In this document: positions 1 through 6,162 of the stretch, in pieces
Numbering within the stretch: the first letter of the stretch is position 1
Layout of the letters: each line of letters opens with the position of its first letter
Assembly: GCA_948960675.1 (NCBI GenBank)
Contig: CARDPF010000189.1
Location: 1-6,162 of the forward strand
Direction: 5' to 3'
DNA length: 6,162 bases
From: an uncultured Eisenbergiella sp.
Lineage (GTDB): Bacteria; Bacillota; Clostridia; Lachnospirales; Lachnospiraceae
The notes under the pieces: model-generated
What the model saw: only the letters and a program-made list of their open reading frames with translations
Told to the model about the DNA's origin: nothing
Databases searched by the model: none
Translations under genes and position numbers: made by a program

Positions 1-54
1 ATCCAGGGACTTGATGCTTTTCCTTGCCTTTTTGGTGTAAATGATGTTCGGCAT
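1..54 (-). CDS. Partial CDS, putative RelE/ParE-family toxin (N-terminus only)
   Basis: The ATG at 52-54 opens 18 codons that run off the window edge, reading MPNIIYTKKARKSIKSLD. A short beta strand followed by a basic helix with the pattern K-x-A-x-K-x-I-K-x-L-D is typical of the N-terminus of RelE/ParE-superfamily toxins, which are small mRNA interferases or gyrase inhibitors paired with an antitoxin. The start is well supported: an in-frame TAG lies seven codons upstream of it, a purine-rich GGAAGGGG ribosome site lies about 8 nt upstream, and a promoter precedes it. The gene lies beyond the queA terminator and so looks independently transcribed. No antitoxin ORF fits between queA and this start, so an antitoxin, if present, would be downstream as in HigBA-type loci. 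The family call rests on 18 residues only; another small basic protein remains possible. Confidence 0.45.
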   Translation of the reverse strand, partial: MPNIIYTKKARKSIKSLD

Positions 55-79
55 TTTGGGTTCCCCTTCCGATAACTAT

Positions 80-109
80 ACTTTAGCGTGCGAATGTGCC
101 TTGCGTCAA
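80..109 (-). promoter_or_regulatory. Putative sigma-A-type promoter for the toxin-like gene
   Basis: On the minus strand TTGACG (104-109) is followed after 18 nt by TAAAGT (80-85). The first box matches the -35 consensus at five of six positions and the second matches the -10 consensus at four of six. The -10 box ends about 25 nt before the ATG at 54, leaving room for a short leader with the Shine-Dalgarno site. It sits downstream of the hairpin at 141-173, as expected for a new transcription unit. No operator repeat is evident around it. Confidence 0.5.
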
Positions 110-140
110 GCAGTATTTTACAATTAAACATTTTATTCAC

Positions 141-173
141 AAAAGGCCCAGGAATCCCATTCCCAAGCCTTTT
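141..173 (-). terminator. Hairpin terminator after queA
   Basis: Two 15-nt arms (141-155 and 159-173) flank a 3-nt loop. Read as minus-strand RNA all 15 positions can pair, twelve Watson-Crick and three G-U wobbles, with an A-rich 5' side and a GCCUUUU 3' side. Read as plus-strand RNA the three wobble positions become C-A or A-C mismatches, so the fold favours transcripts coming from queA. The hairpin begins about 40 nt after the queA stop. The U-tract on the minus strand is short (UUUU, then GUGAAUAAAAU), so efficiency is uncertain. I take it as the end of the pheST-queA operon. Confidence 0.7.
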
Positions 174-212
174 TACGATTTTCTATCTGTTTACAAATGT
201 ACGAAAACGGTG

Positions 213-1268
213 TTAATAGATAAACATCGCATCCCCAAAGGAAAAAAAACGGTATTTCTGCCGGATCGCTTCCTCATAGGCCCCCAGCACCCTTTCCCTC
301 CCTGCAAACGCAGACACCAGCATCACAAGGGTGGATTCCGGCAGATGGAAATTGGTCAGCAGGGCATCCATAACCTTGAAACGATACCCCGGATAAATAA
401 AGATATCCGTATTCCCGCAGCAAGCCTCCAAATGGCCTGTCTCGTCGGCCGCACTTTCCACCGTACGGCAGCTGGTTGTACCCACGCATATCACCCGGTG
501 CCCGTTTTTTCTGGCATGGTTGATCTGCCGGGCTGCTTCTTCGGATACCTGGTAAAACTCCGTGTGCATATGGTGCTCCAACACGTTGTCTACCTTCACG
601 GGGCGGAAGGTCCCAAGCCCCACATGCAGGGTCACATAAACGGGAATAATCCCTTTTTCCTGCACCTGCTCCAAAAGCTGCCTTGTAAAATGCAGTCCCG
701 CAGTAGGGGCCGCTGCAGACCCCTCGTATTTGGCGTATACCGTCTGGTAACGGTTCTTATCCTGCAGTTTGTGGGTGATATAGGGGGGCAGGGGCATCTC
801 CCCAAGGCTGTCCAAAACCTCCTCCCAAATCCCCTCATACGAAAAACGCACCAGACGGTTTCCGTCCTCCAATACGTCCTCTATCTCTCCGCGCAGCCTG
901 CCGTCCCCAAAAGCCACCCTTGCACCCGGCCGCAGCTTCCTGCCGGGTTTGGCCAGCGTTTCCCACCGGTCCTTGTCATGGCGTTTTAACAGCAGGATTT
1001 CCACTGCCCCGCCGGTATCCTCCCGCACCCCTAACAGGCGCGCGGGAATCACCTTCGTGTCATTGAGCACCAGACAATCGCCGGGGCGTAAATATTCCAA
1101 AATGTCCCGAAAGCAATGGTGGCGTATGCCCCCGGTAGCCCTATCCAGCACCAGAAGCCTTGAGGCGGCACGATCCCAAAGCGGATCCTGCGCAATCAGT
1201 TCTTTTGGCAGGTCAAACGCATAGTCCGCCGTTTTTAAGCCTACTGCGCCATCCCCCATTACAGGCAC
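213..1268 (-). CDS. queA: S-adenosylmethionine:tRNA ribosyltransferase-isomerase QueA
   Basis: QueA transfers and isomerises the ribosyl moiety of S-adenosylmethionine onto 7-aminomethyl-7-deazaguanine at position 34 of tRNAs with GUN anticodons, giving epoxyqueuosine, the penultimate step of queuosine synthesis, in the cytoplasm. The 351-residue product shows the family signatures: DLPxELIAQ-P near residues 19-29, LND-K-IPARL at 68-78, [10 protein letters not shown] at 186-195, [10 protein letters not shown] at 215-224, [10 protein letters not shown] at 263-272 and [10 protein letters not shown] at 305-314. Length fits the usual roughly 340-350 residues, and no frameshift is seen. Two starts compete. 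GTG at 1266-1268 has GGAG 5 nt upstream; ATG at 1257-1259 shares one base with the aminopeptidase stop (TAATG) but has GGAG 14 nt away. I give the longer form; the ATG would yield 348 residues. Either way translation is probably coupled to the upstream gene. It is the last operon gene before the hairpin at 141-173. Confidence 0.96.
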   Translation of the reverse strand: MPVMGDGAVGLKTADYAFDLPKELIAQDPLWDRAASRLLVLDRATGGIRHHCFRDILEYLRPGDCLVLNDTKVIPARLLGVREDTGGAVEILLLKRHDKDRWETLAKPGRKLRPGARVAFGDGRLRGEIEDVLEDGNRLVRFSYEGIWEEVLDSLGEMPLPPYITHKLQDKNRYQTVYAKYEGSAAAPTAGLHFTRQLLEQVQEKGIIPVYVTLHVGLGTFRPVKVDNVLEHHMHTEFYQVSEEAARQINHARKNGHRVICVGTTSCRTVESAADETGHLEACCGNTDIFIYPGYRFKVMDALLTNFHLPESTLVMLVSAFAGRERVLGAYEEAIRQKYRFFSFGDAMFIY

Positions 1269-2644
1269 GCTTTCTCCAAAAATGCACGGTATCCGCAGGT
1301 GGTCTCATAAATATCTGCCTTGCTGGTCGCCTCCCAGGGGGCGTGCATGGAAAGCACGGCGATGCCGCAGTCGATCACATTCATCCCGTACAGCGCCAAA
1401 ATGTATGCGATGGTTCCGCCGCCGCCCAAATCCACTTTGCCCAGTTCCGCCGTCTGGTATGCCACGCCGCCGTCCTCCATAATGGAACGGATATGCGCCA
1501 TATACTCTGCATTGGCGTCATTGGAGCCGGATTTTCCCCTTGCACCGGTAAACTTATTAAATACCATGCCCTTTCCGAAATACGCCGCGTTCTTCTTCTC
1601 AAAACAGGACGCATAGCCAGGATCAAAAGCCGCGCTCACATCGGAAGAAAGCATATTGGATGCCGCCAGACACCTGCGCAGATTTAATTCGCTGTATTCC
1701 CCGGCAAGTTCCATTACCTCAGCTACCGTATTTTCAAAGAAACGGGACTGCATGCCGGTTGCGCCCACACTTCCGATCTCTTCCTTATCCACCAAAATGC
1801 AGCATGCGGTACGTTCTGTCTGCCCGATTTCCAGCATCGCCTTTAAGGAGGTGAAGGCGCATACCCGGTCATCCTGCCCGTATCCCAAAATCATGCTCCT
1901 GTCAAACCCGGCATCACGGGATTTTCCGGCGGGAACCACTTCCAGTTCCGCAGAAATGAAATCCTCTTCCCCAATTTCGTAGGTTTCCTGTAACAGCTTC
2001 AAAATGCCAGCCTTCACGGCATCCTTTTCTTCCCCGTCAAGCGGCCTGCTGCCCACAATGATATCCAGCGCCTCCCCTTCTATGACCTTGGAAGCCTTTT
2101 TCTCCATCTGTTCTGCGGACAGGTGCACCAACAGGTCAGAGATGAAAAATACCGGATCCTCCTCATCCTCCCCGATATTGATTTCCACCACCGTACCGTC
2201 CTTTTTCACCACTACGCCATGGAGGGCAAGGGGAATGGTCACCCACTGGTACTTCTTTACGCCGCCGTAATAGTGGGTATCCAAAAGAGCCAGTTCCGTA
2301 TCTTCATAGAGGGGATTTTGTTTGATATCCAGCCTTGGGGAATCAATGTGCGCCCCCAAAATATTTAGTCCCTGCGTCATGGGCTTTGTTCCCATCTGGA
2401 ACAGGACTACCGTCTTATTCATCAAAACCGCATAAACCTTATCCCCGGCAGAAAGCCTTTTTCCCTCCCGGATGCATTCCGGAAGTTCCCGGTATCCTGC
2501 CGCCTCGGCCATATTTACAATGACGTCCGCGCATTCCCGTTCGGTTTTGCCGTTGTCCAAAAAGTCCCGGTACTCCTTTGCCAGCGCTTCCACCTGCGCC
2601 AGCTTTTCGTCGTCATACTTTGTCCAAACGTTATCCTTGTTCAT
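1259..2644 (-). CDS. M18-family zinc aminopeptidase
   Basis: This is a cytoplasmic metallo-aminopeptidase of family M18 (aspartyl aminopeptidase / aminopeptidase I type), which removes N-terminal residues from peptides and usually forms large tetrahedral oligomers. Counting from the ATG at 2642-2644 the product has 461 residues. The dinuclear metal site is recognisable: H99 in AHIDSPRL, D258/D259 in QDDRV, the catalytic and ligand pair E288-E289 in DKEEIGS, D335 in SSDVSAA and H434 in SMHAPWE. The glycine loop GGGGTI (407-412) is also present. Substrate preference cannot be read from the sequence. The frame stays open 35 codons upstream, but that extension is Arg/Lys-rich, unlike the family, and overlaps the preceding gene. 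The ATG at 2644 has AAGAGG 9 nt upstream and the expected N-terminus. The gene overlaps the upstream small gene by 14 nt and abuts queA, so translational coupling at both ends is likely. Confidence 0.95.
   Translation of the reverse strand: MNKDNVWTKYDDEKLAQVEALAKEYRDFLDNGKTERECADVIVNMAEAAGYRELPECIREGKRLSAGDKVYAVLMNKTVVLFQMGTKPMTQGLNILGAHIDSPRLDIKQNPLYEDTELALLDTHYYGGVKKYQWVTIPLALHGVVVKKDGTVVEINIGEDEEDPVFFISDLLVHLSAEQMEKKASKVIEGEALDIIVGSRPLDGEEKDAVKAGILKLLQETYEIGEEDFISAELEVVPAGKSRDAGFDRSMILGYGQDDRVCAFTSLKAMLEIGQTERTACCILVDKEEIGSVGATGMQSRFFENTVAEVMELAGEYSELNLRRCLAASNMLSSDVSAAFDPGYASCFEKKNAAYFGKGMVFNKFTGARGKSGSNDANAEYMAHIRSIMEDGGVAYQTAELGKVDLGGGGTIAYILALYGMNVIDCGIAVLSMHAPWEATSKADIYETTCGYRAFLEKACL
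1274..1277 (-). promoter_or_regulatory. Ribosome binding site of queA inside the aminopeptidase gene
   Basis: GGAG on the minus strand lies 5 nt before the GTG at 1268 and 14 nt before the ATG at 1259, within the last codons of the aminopeptidase gene. Its spacing favours the GTG start. Ribosomes terminating at the TAA (1259-1261) would stand over the same site, so reinitiation at the overlapping ATG cannot be excluded. Confidence 0.5.
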
Positions 2645-2933
2645 TTTTTTTGTCCTCTTTCTCCTTTTTCTTTTTTTTACTTTCCCCAAGCGCTTTGCGC
2701 AAAAGTTCCTTCGCCCGGGCAACCTCCGCGTCATGGATCCGAAACACACAGGCCGCGTCCTGACGGGGTTTTAATAAGCTGTGGAAAAACCCTTTATCCT
2801 CATATTGGCAATAGTAGGAAATCCGGTTGTCCACAAAAATTTTCTCGATTTTCCTTTTCGTGTCCGAATCAAACACACGGCAAAAATCCACCTCGTTGTT
2901 AATCGGCCCGGCATTAAAGGGTATGTTTTCCAT
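2631..2933 (-). CDS. Small uncharacterised protein with lysine-rich tail
   Basis: I do not recognise this 100-residue protein. Residues 1-82 look like a compact alpha/beta unit: an N-terminal segment with EVDFCRVF (14-21), a basic helix (24-34), the strand RISYYCQY (37-44), the strand ACVFRI (61-66), then an Ala/Leu-rich helix EVARAKELLRKAL (70-82). A helix-strand-strand-helix plan ending in an ARAKELL-type helix recalls the DUF2007-like small proteins, but this is only a topological impression. Residues 86-97 are almost all Lys, Glu and Asp and probably disordered. No signal peptide or membrane segment is seen. The frame is open to an ATG at 3002, which lacks a ribosome site; the ATG at 2931-2933 has GGGAG 6 nt upstream and is preferred. 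An ATG at 2966 with AAAAGG upstream is the second choice. Position between pheT and the aminopeptidase indicates co-transcription. Confidence 0.8.
   Translation of the reverse strand: MENIPFNAGPINNEVDFCRVFDSDTKRKIEKIFVDNRISYYCQYEDKGFFHSLLKPRQDAACVFRIHDAEVARAKELLRKALGESKKKKKEKEDKKNEQG
2654..2659 (-). promoter_or_regulatory. Ribosome binding site of the aminopeptidase within the upstream gene's lysine codons
   Basis: AAGAGG on the minus strand lies 9 nt before the ATG at 2644; a second match, AGGAG at 2661-2665, lies 16 nt before it. Both are within the Lys/Glu codons that end the small upstream gene, so one purine-rich tract codes the tail of one protein and loads ribosomes for the next. This site decides the start at 2644 over the longer open frame. 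Confidence 0.6.
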
Positions 2934-2939
2934 GCTTAT

Positions 2940-2944
2940 CTCCC
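2940..2944 (-). promoter_or_regulatory. Ribosome binding site that sets the start of the small gene
   Basis: GGGAG on the minus strand is spaced 6 nt from the ATG at 2931-2933. The longer in-frame ATG at 3000-3002 is preceded by CCTTTTCAAT, with no Shine-Dalgarno match, and the intermediate ATG at 2964-2966 has only AAGG. This makes the 100-residue form more likely than the 123-residue form. Confidence 0.55.
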
Positions 2945-2966
2945 GTATCCATAATCTGTATGTCAT

Positions 2967-2987
2967 GGTTTGGCCTTTTACCAAACC
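2967..2987 (-). other. Intergenic hairpin between pheT and the small gene
   Basis: A perfect 7-bp inverted repeat (GGTTTGG at 2967-2973, CCAAACC at 2981-2987) encloses a 7-nt loop. It lies in the 79-nt gap after the pheT stop and about 34 nt before the preferred start of the small gene. No U-tract follows it on the minus strand, so it is unlikely to be an intrinsic terminator. It could act as an mRNA stability or processing element, or be chance. Confidence 0.4.
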
Positions 2988-3012
2988 GTAATGCTGATGC
3001 ATATTGAAAAGG

Positions 3013-5433
3013 TCATGCCCGCAGTTCGATTCCGAGCCCCTCCAGGCCGTTTAAGATTTTTTTCATCGCAGCCGTAACATCCGCATCCGCAAGGGTCCTG
3101 TCCTTGGCACGGAACGTGATCGTATAGGCGACGGATTTAAATCCTTCCTGAATCTGCGCGCCCTCATAAATATCAAACAGTGCAAAGCTTTCCAGAATTT
3201 TCCCGCCCCGCTGTGCAATTACCGCCTCAATCTGCCCTACCAGCACATCCTTGGGAACCACCATACTGATGTCCCTGGTCACTGCCGGATATTTGGCGAT
3301 CCCTTCATATCTGCGGTCAAAGGTCGCTTTCTCCACAATGCAGGGCATATCCATCACGGCAACGTACACCCGCGTGGAAATTTCATAATTTGCGGCAACC
3401 TTGGGATGTACCTCCCCCAGATAACCGATCACCTTTCCATCATACACCACATTGGCCTGCCGTCCTGGATGCAAAAACGGTTTTTGGGCATCCGGATCGT
3501 AGACGGGCCGCTTAGCCATGCCCACATGCTCCAAAAATTCCTCCACCACGCCTTTCATGGTGAAAAAATCCCCGTCTCCGTAAAATCCAAGGGTAAACTG
3601 CATGCGTTCGTCCGGCAGTTCGGTCAGGGGCAGCGATTTCGGCAGGTAAATATTGCCCAATTCATAGAGCCTGACATCCTTGTTTCTCCGGTTGTAATTG
3701 GTAGCAAGGCTCGTGAGCATACCGTTTAGGGAAATGGTGCGCATAATGGAAAAATCCTCCCCTAACGGATTGGAAATTGTAACGGCATTGCGCAGTGCGC
3801 TGTCTGCCGGAAGTAACAGCCTGTCAAACACCTTCGGGCTTTCAAAAGAATAACACATCCCCTGGGAAAAACCACAGTATTCCGCAATGTCCCTGGCCTT
3901 TTGCTCAATCCTTTCCTTAAAGGAAACTTTTCCCGCCGTGGCTTCCCCGGAAGGCAGGGTATCCGGAATTTTATCATACCCGAAAAACCTTGCCACCTCC
4001 TCCGCAATATCTGCAAACCCTTCCAGATCCTGCCGGAAGGAGGGAACCTCAATCTCGTTGGCGGCAGCGTCATACCGCAGTTCCAGCCTTGCAAAGATGG
4101 CCAGCATCTCTTCCCGGCCGATGTCCGTTCCCAGAAAGCGGTTGATTTTATCCGGCTCAAAAACAATGCGGCGCAGCGGCCGGATCGGCTCGCACACGTC
4201 CACCATGCCGCCCACAGCTTCCCCGCAGCCCAGTTCTTCAATCAGCTGGCAGGCGCGGTCGATGGCCATGGCCGCGTTGACAGGATCCAATCCTTTTTCA
4301 AAAATACCGGAAGCCTCCGTGCGCATCCCGATCCGCTTGGCGGACTTACGGATATTGGGGCCGTTGAAGGTCGCGGCCTCAAACAGAACGGTTTTTACCT
4401 CATCCGTAATTTTGCTGTTTTCGCCCCCCATAATACCGGCAATGCCGATCTCCTTTTCGGCATCGCAGATCATGAGCACTTCGGAGTCCAGCTTTCTGAT
4501 CTGTCCGTCCAATGTCTGGAAGGTATCGCCGTCCTTGGCGCGGCGCACAACGATTTTGTGCCCCTCCACTTTGTCTAAGTCAAACGCGTGCATGGGCTGT
4601 CCGTATTCGGCCATCACGTAGTTGGTGATATCCACCAGGTTATTGATGGGACGGATTCCGGCCGCCGCCAGTCTCCTTTGCATCCATTTGGGGCTGGGTG
4701 CAATCACGATATTTTTGCAGACCCTTGCACAATACCGGCTGCAAAGATCCCTGTCCTGTACTTCCACCGACACATAGTCGCGGACATCCTCCCGGTTCCC
4801 CACCTTTTGTACCACAGGGGGGACAAAGGGCTTGCGGAAAGTTGCCGCGGCCTCCCTGGCAATGCCCAGCACACTATAGCAGTCCACACGGTTGCTGGTG
4901 ATCTCATATTCAAAAACCGTATCCCGCAGGCCAAGCGCTTCCACCGCATCCGTTCCCACCGGCGTATCCTGCGGGAAAATGTAAATACCTTCTTTTGGGG
5001 CTTCCGGATACATGTCCCTGCTGCTTCCCAGTTCCTCAATGGAACACATCATGCCGCAGGAGGGAATCCCCCGCAGCTTACCGGCTTTGATTTTGATTCC
5101 CTCTTTTGGCAGTGGCCCGCCGTCGTGGCCGCCCGCCACCTTTCCGCCGTCCAAAACCACCGGAACCTTATCGCCTTCTTTTACATTGGACGCCCCGGTC
5201 ACAATCTGTATCGTCCCAGCGCCCACATCTACCTGACAGACAATCAGCTTATCCGCATCGGGATGCCTCTCGATCTTGTCAATCCGGCCGACCACGATTT
5301 TTTCCAGGTTTTTATCCGTCCTCTCATACCCTTCCACTTTTGTGCCGCTCAGTGTCATCGCGTCGAAATACTCCTGATCGGTACAGTCAAGGCCGGGTAC
5401 ATATGCCTTGATCCAGGATAATGCCGTATTCAT
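3013..5433 (-). CDS. pheT: Phenylalanine--tRNA ligase beta subunit
   Basis: PheT pairs with PheS in an alpha2-beta2 cytoplasmic enzyme that charges tRNA-Phe; the beta chain binds tRNA and edits misacylated Tyr-tRNA-Phe. The 806-residue product has the full bacterial layout: a start region with LSWIKAYVPG, an OB-fold tRNA-binding domain at about 40-155 (HPDADKL at 57-63, KLRGIPSCGMMCS at 119-131), the B3/B4 editing domain at about 215-390 (NNLVDITNYV at 264-273, GQPMHAFD at 278-285, GIMGG at 333-337, RTEASGIFEKGLDP at 371-384), the B5 domain at about 420-490 (DIAEEVARFFGYDKIP at 475-490), a catalytic-like core at 500-700 and the C-terminal anticodon-recognising FDX-ACB domain at 712-806 (KYPAVTRDIS at 714-723). 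The ATG at 5431-5433 has AAGGA 8 nt upstream. It lies 37 nt after pheS, the usual pheST arrangement. No missing motif or frameshift is seen. Confidence 0.98.
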   Translation of the reverse strand: MNTALSWIKAYVPGLDCTDQEYFDAMTLSGTKVEGYERTDKNLEKIVVGRIDKIERHPDADKLIVCQVDVGAGTIQIVTGASNVKEGDKVPVVLDGGKVAGGHDGGPLPKEGIKIKAGKLRGIPSCGMMCSIEELGSSRDMYPEAPKEGIYIFPQDTPVGTDAVEALGLRDTVFEYEITSNRVDCYSVLGIAREAAATFRKPFVPPVVQKVGNREDVRDYVSVEVQDRDLCSRYCARVCKNIVIAPSPKWMQRRLAAAGIRPINNLVDITNYVMAEYGQPMHAFDLDKVEGHKIVVRRAKDGDTFQTLDGQIRKLDSEVLMICDAEKEIGIAGIMGGENSKITDEVKTVLFEAATFNGPNIRKSAKRIGMRTEASGIFEKGLDPVNAAMAIDRACQLIEELGCGEAVGGMVDVCEPIRPLRRIVFEPDKINRFLGTDIGREEMLAIFARLELRYDAAANEIEVPSFRQDLEGFADIAEEVARFFGYDKIPDTLPSGEATAGKVSFKERIEQKARDIAEYCGFSQGMCYSFESPKVFDRLLLPADSALRNAVTISNPLGEDFSIMRTISLNGMLTSLATNYNRRNKDVRLYELGNIYLPKSLPLTELPDERMQFTLGFYGDGDFFTMKGVVEEFLEHVGMAKRPVYDPDAQKPFLHPGRQANVVYDGKVIGYLGEVHPKVAANYEISTRVYVAVMDMPCIVEKATFDRRYEGIAKYPAVTRDISMVVPKDVLVGQIEAVIAQRGGKILESFALFDIYEGAQIQEGFKSVAYTITFRAKDRTLADADVTAAMKKILNGLEGLGIELRA

Positions 5434-5470
5434 ATTCTTTTTCCTTTCCGCTTCCAGTTTTGCTCTTTTT

Positions 5471-6162
<692 letters not shown>

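Noticed and set aside
1..128. A second minus-strand frame from an ATG near 126-128 open to the window edge (about 42 codons)
   Set aside because: It reads through the promoter and ribosome site of the toxin-like gene, has no Shine-Dalgarno site, and its residues look non-protein-like compared with the frame starting at 54.
96..989. A 297-codon open frame on the plus strand antisense to queA
   Set aside because: It lies opposite the unmistakable queA frame, lacks a ribosome site, has a composition unlike a folded protein (many Pro, His, Arg), and runs through the terminator hairpin.
1843..1853. A near-perfect Shine-Dalgarno sequence (TAAGGAGGTGA) on the plus strand
   Set aside because: It is the reverse of the aminopeptidase codons for FTSLK; no start codon follows at a suitable spacing, so it is chance.
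2645..2749. An N-terminal extension of the aminopeptidase by 35 residues
   Set aside because: The extension is Arg/Lys-rich, overlaps the small gene in another frame, and the ATG at 2644 has the better ribosome site and the family-like N-terminus.
2934..3000. An internal promoter in the pheT-downstream gap
   Set aside because: The best minus-strand pair (TTTGGT, 17 nt, CATACA) matches the consensus too poorly to call.
2934..3002. A 23-residue longer form of the small protein starting at 3002
   Set aside because: No Shine-Dalgarno site precedes that ATG, while the ATG at 2933 has GGGAG at 6 nt; kept only as an alternative.
3887..4621. Long plus-strand open frames opposite pheT (also 3901-4578 and 4588-5421)
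   Set aside because: They are antisense shadows of the conserved pheT frame; none has protein-like features or a supported start.

Overview
The window carries five genes plus the first codons of a sixth, all on the minus strand. It looks chromosomal and housekeeping. Gene content, near-balanced base composition, purine-rich Shine-Dalgarno sites and protein style (a PheS with a four-cysteine knuckle, an M18 aminopeptidase, a Clostridia-like PheT) suggest a Firmicute of class Clostridia, plausibly Lachnospiraceae. That placement is inference; no marker in the window settles it.

In transcription order (high to low coordinates): the C-terminal two thirds of pheS (phenylalanyl-tRNA synthetase alpha, 5471-6162, entering from outside the window); complete pheT (beta subunit, 3013-5433); a small uncharacterised lysine-tailed protein (2631-2933, about 100 aa); an M18 zinc aminopeptidase (1259-2644, 461 aa); and queA (213-1268), the S-adenosylmethionine:tRNA ribosyltransferase-isomerase of queuosine synthesis. 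Gaps are short or negative: 37 nt between pheS and pheT, 79 nt between pheT and the small gene, a 14-nt overlap of the small gene with the aminopeptidase, and a small overlap between the aminopeptidase and queA. This points to one operon ending at a strong hairpin at 141-173 just after queA.

Below the terminator a separate unit starts: a sigma-A-like promoter (104-109 / 80-85), a Shine-Dalgarno site and an ATG at 52-54 open an 18-codon fragment resembling the N-terminus of a RelE/ParE-family toxin, cut by the window edge.

Functionally the operon combines tRNA charging (PheST), tRNA wobble-base modification (QueA) and peptide turnover (M18). I see no clear undescribed system. The points most worth a second look are the small unknown protein and its A-rich junction with the aminopeptidase, the toxin-like fragment with no antitoxin upstream, and the pheT-downstream hairpin. 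I saw no tRNA or rRNA gene, CRISPR array, insertion sequence or prophage feature. No stretch over 300 bases lacks a gene.
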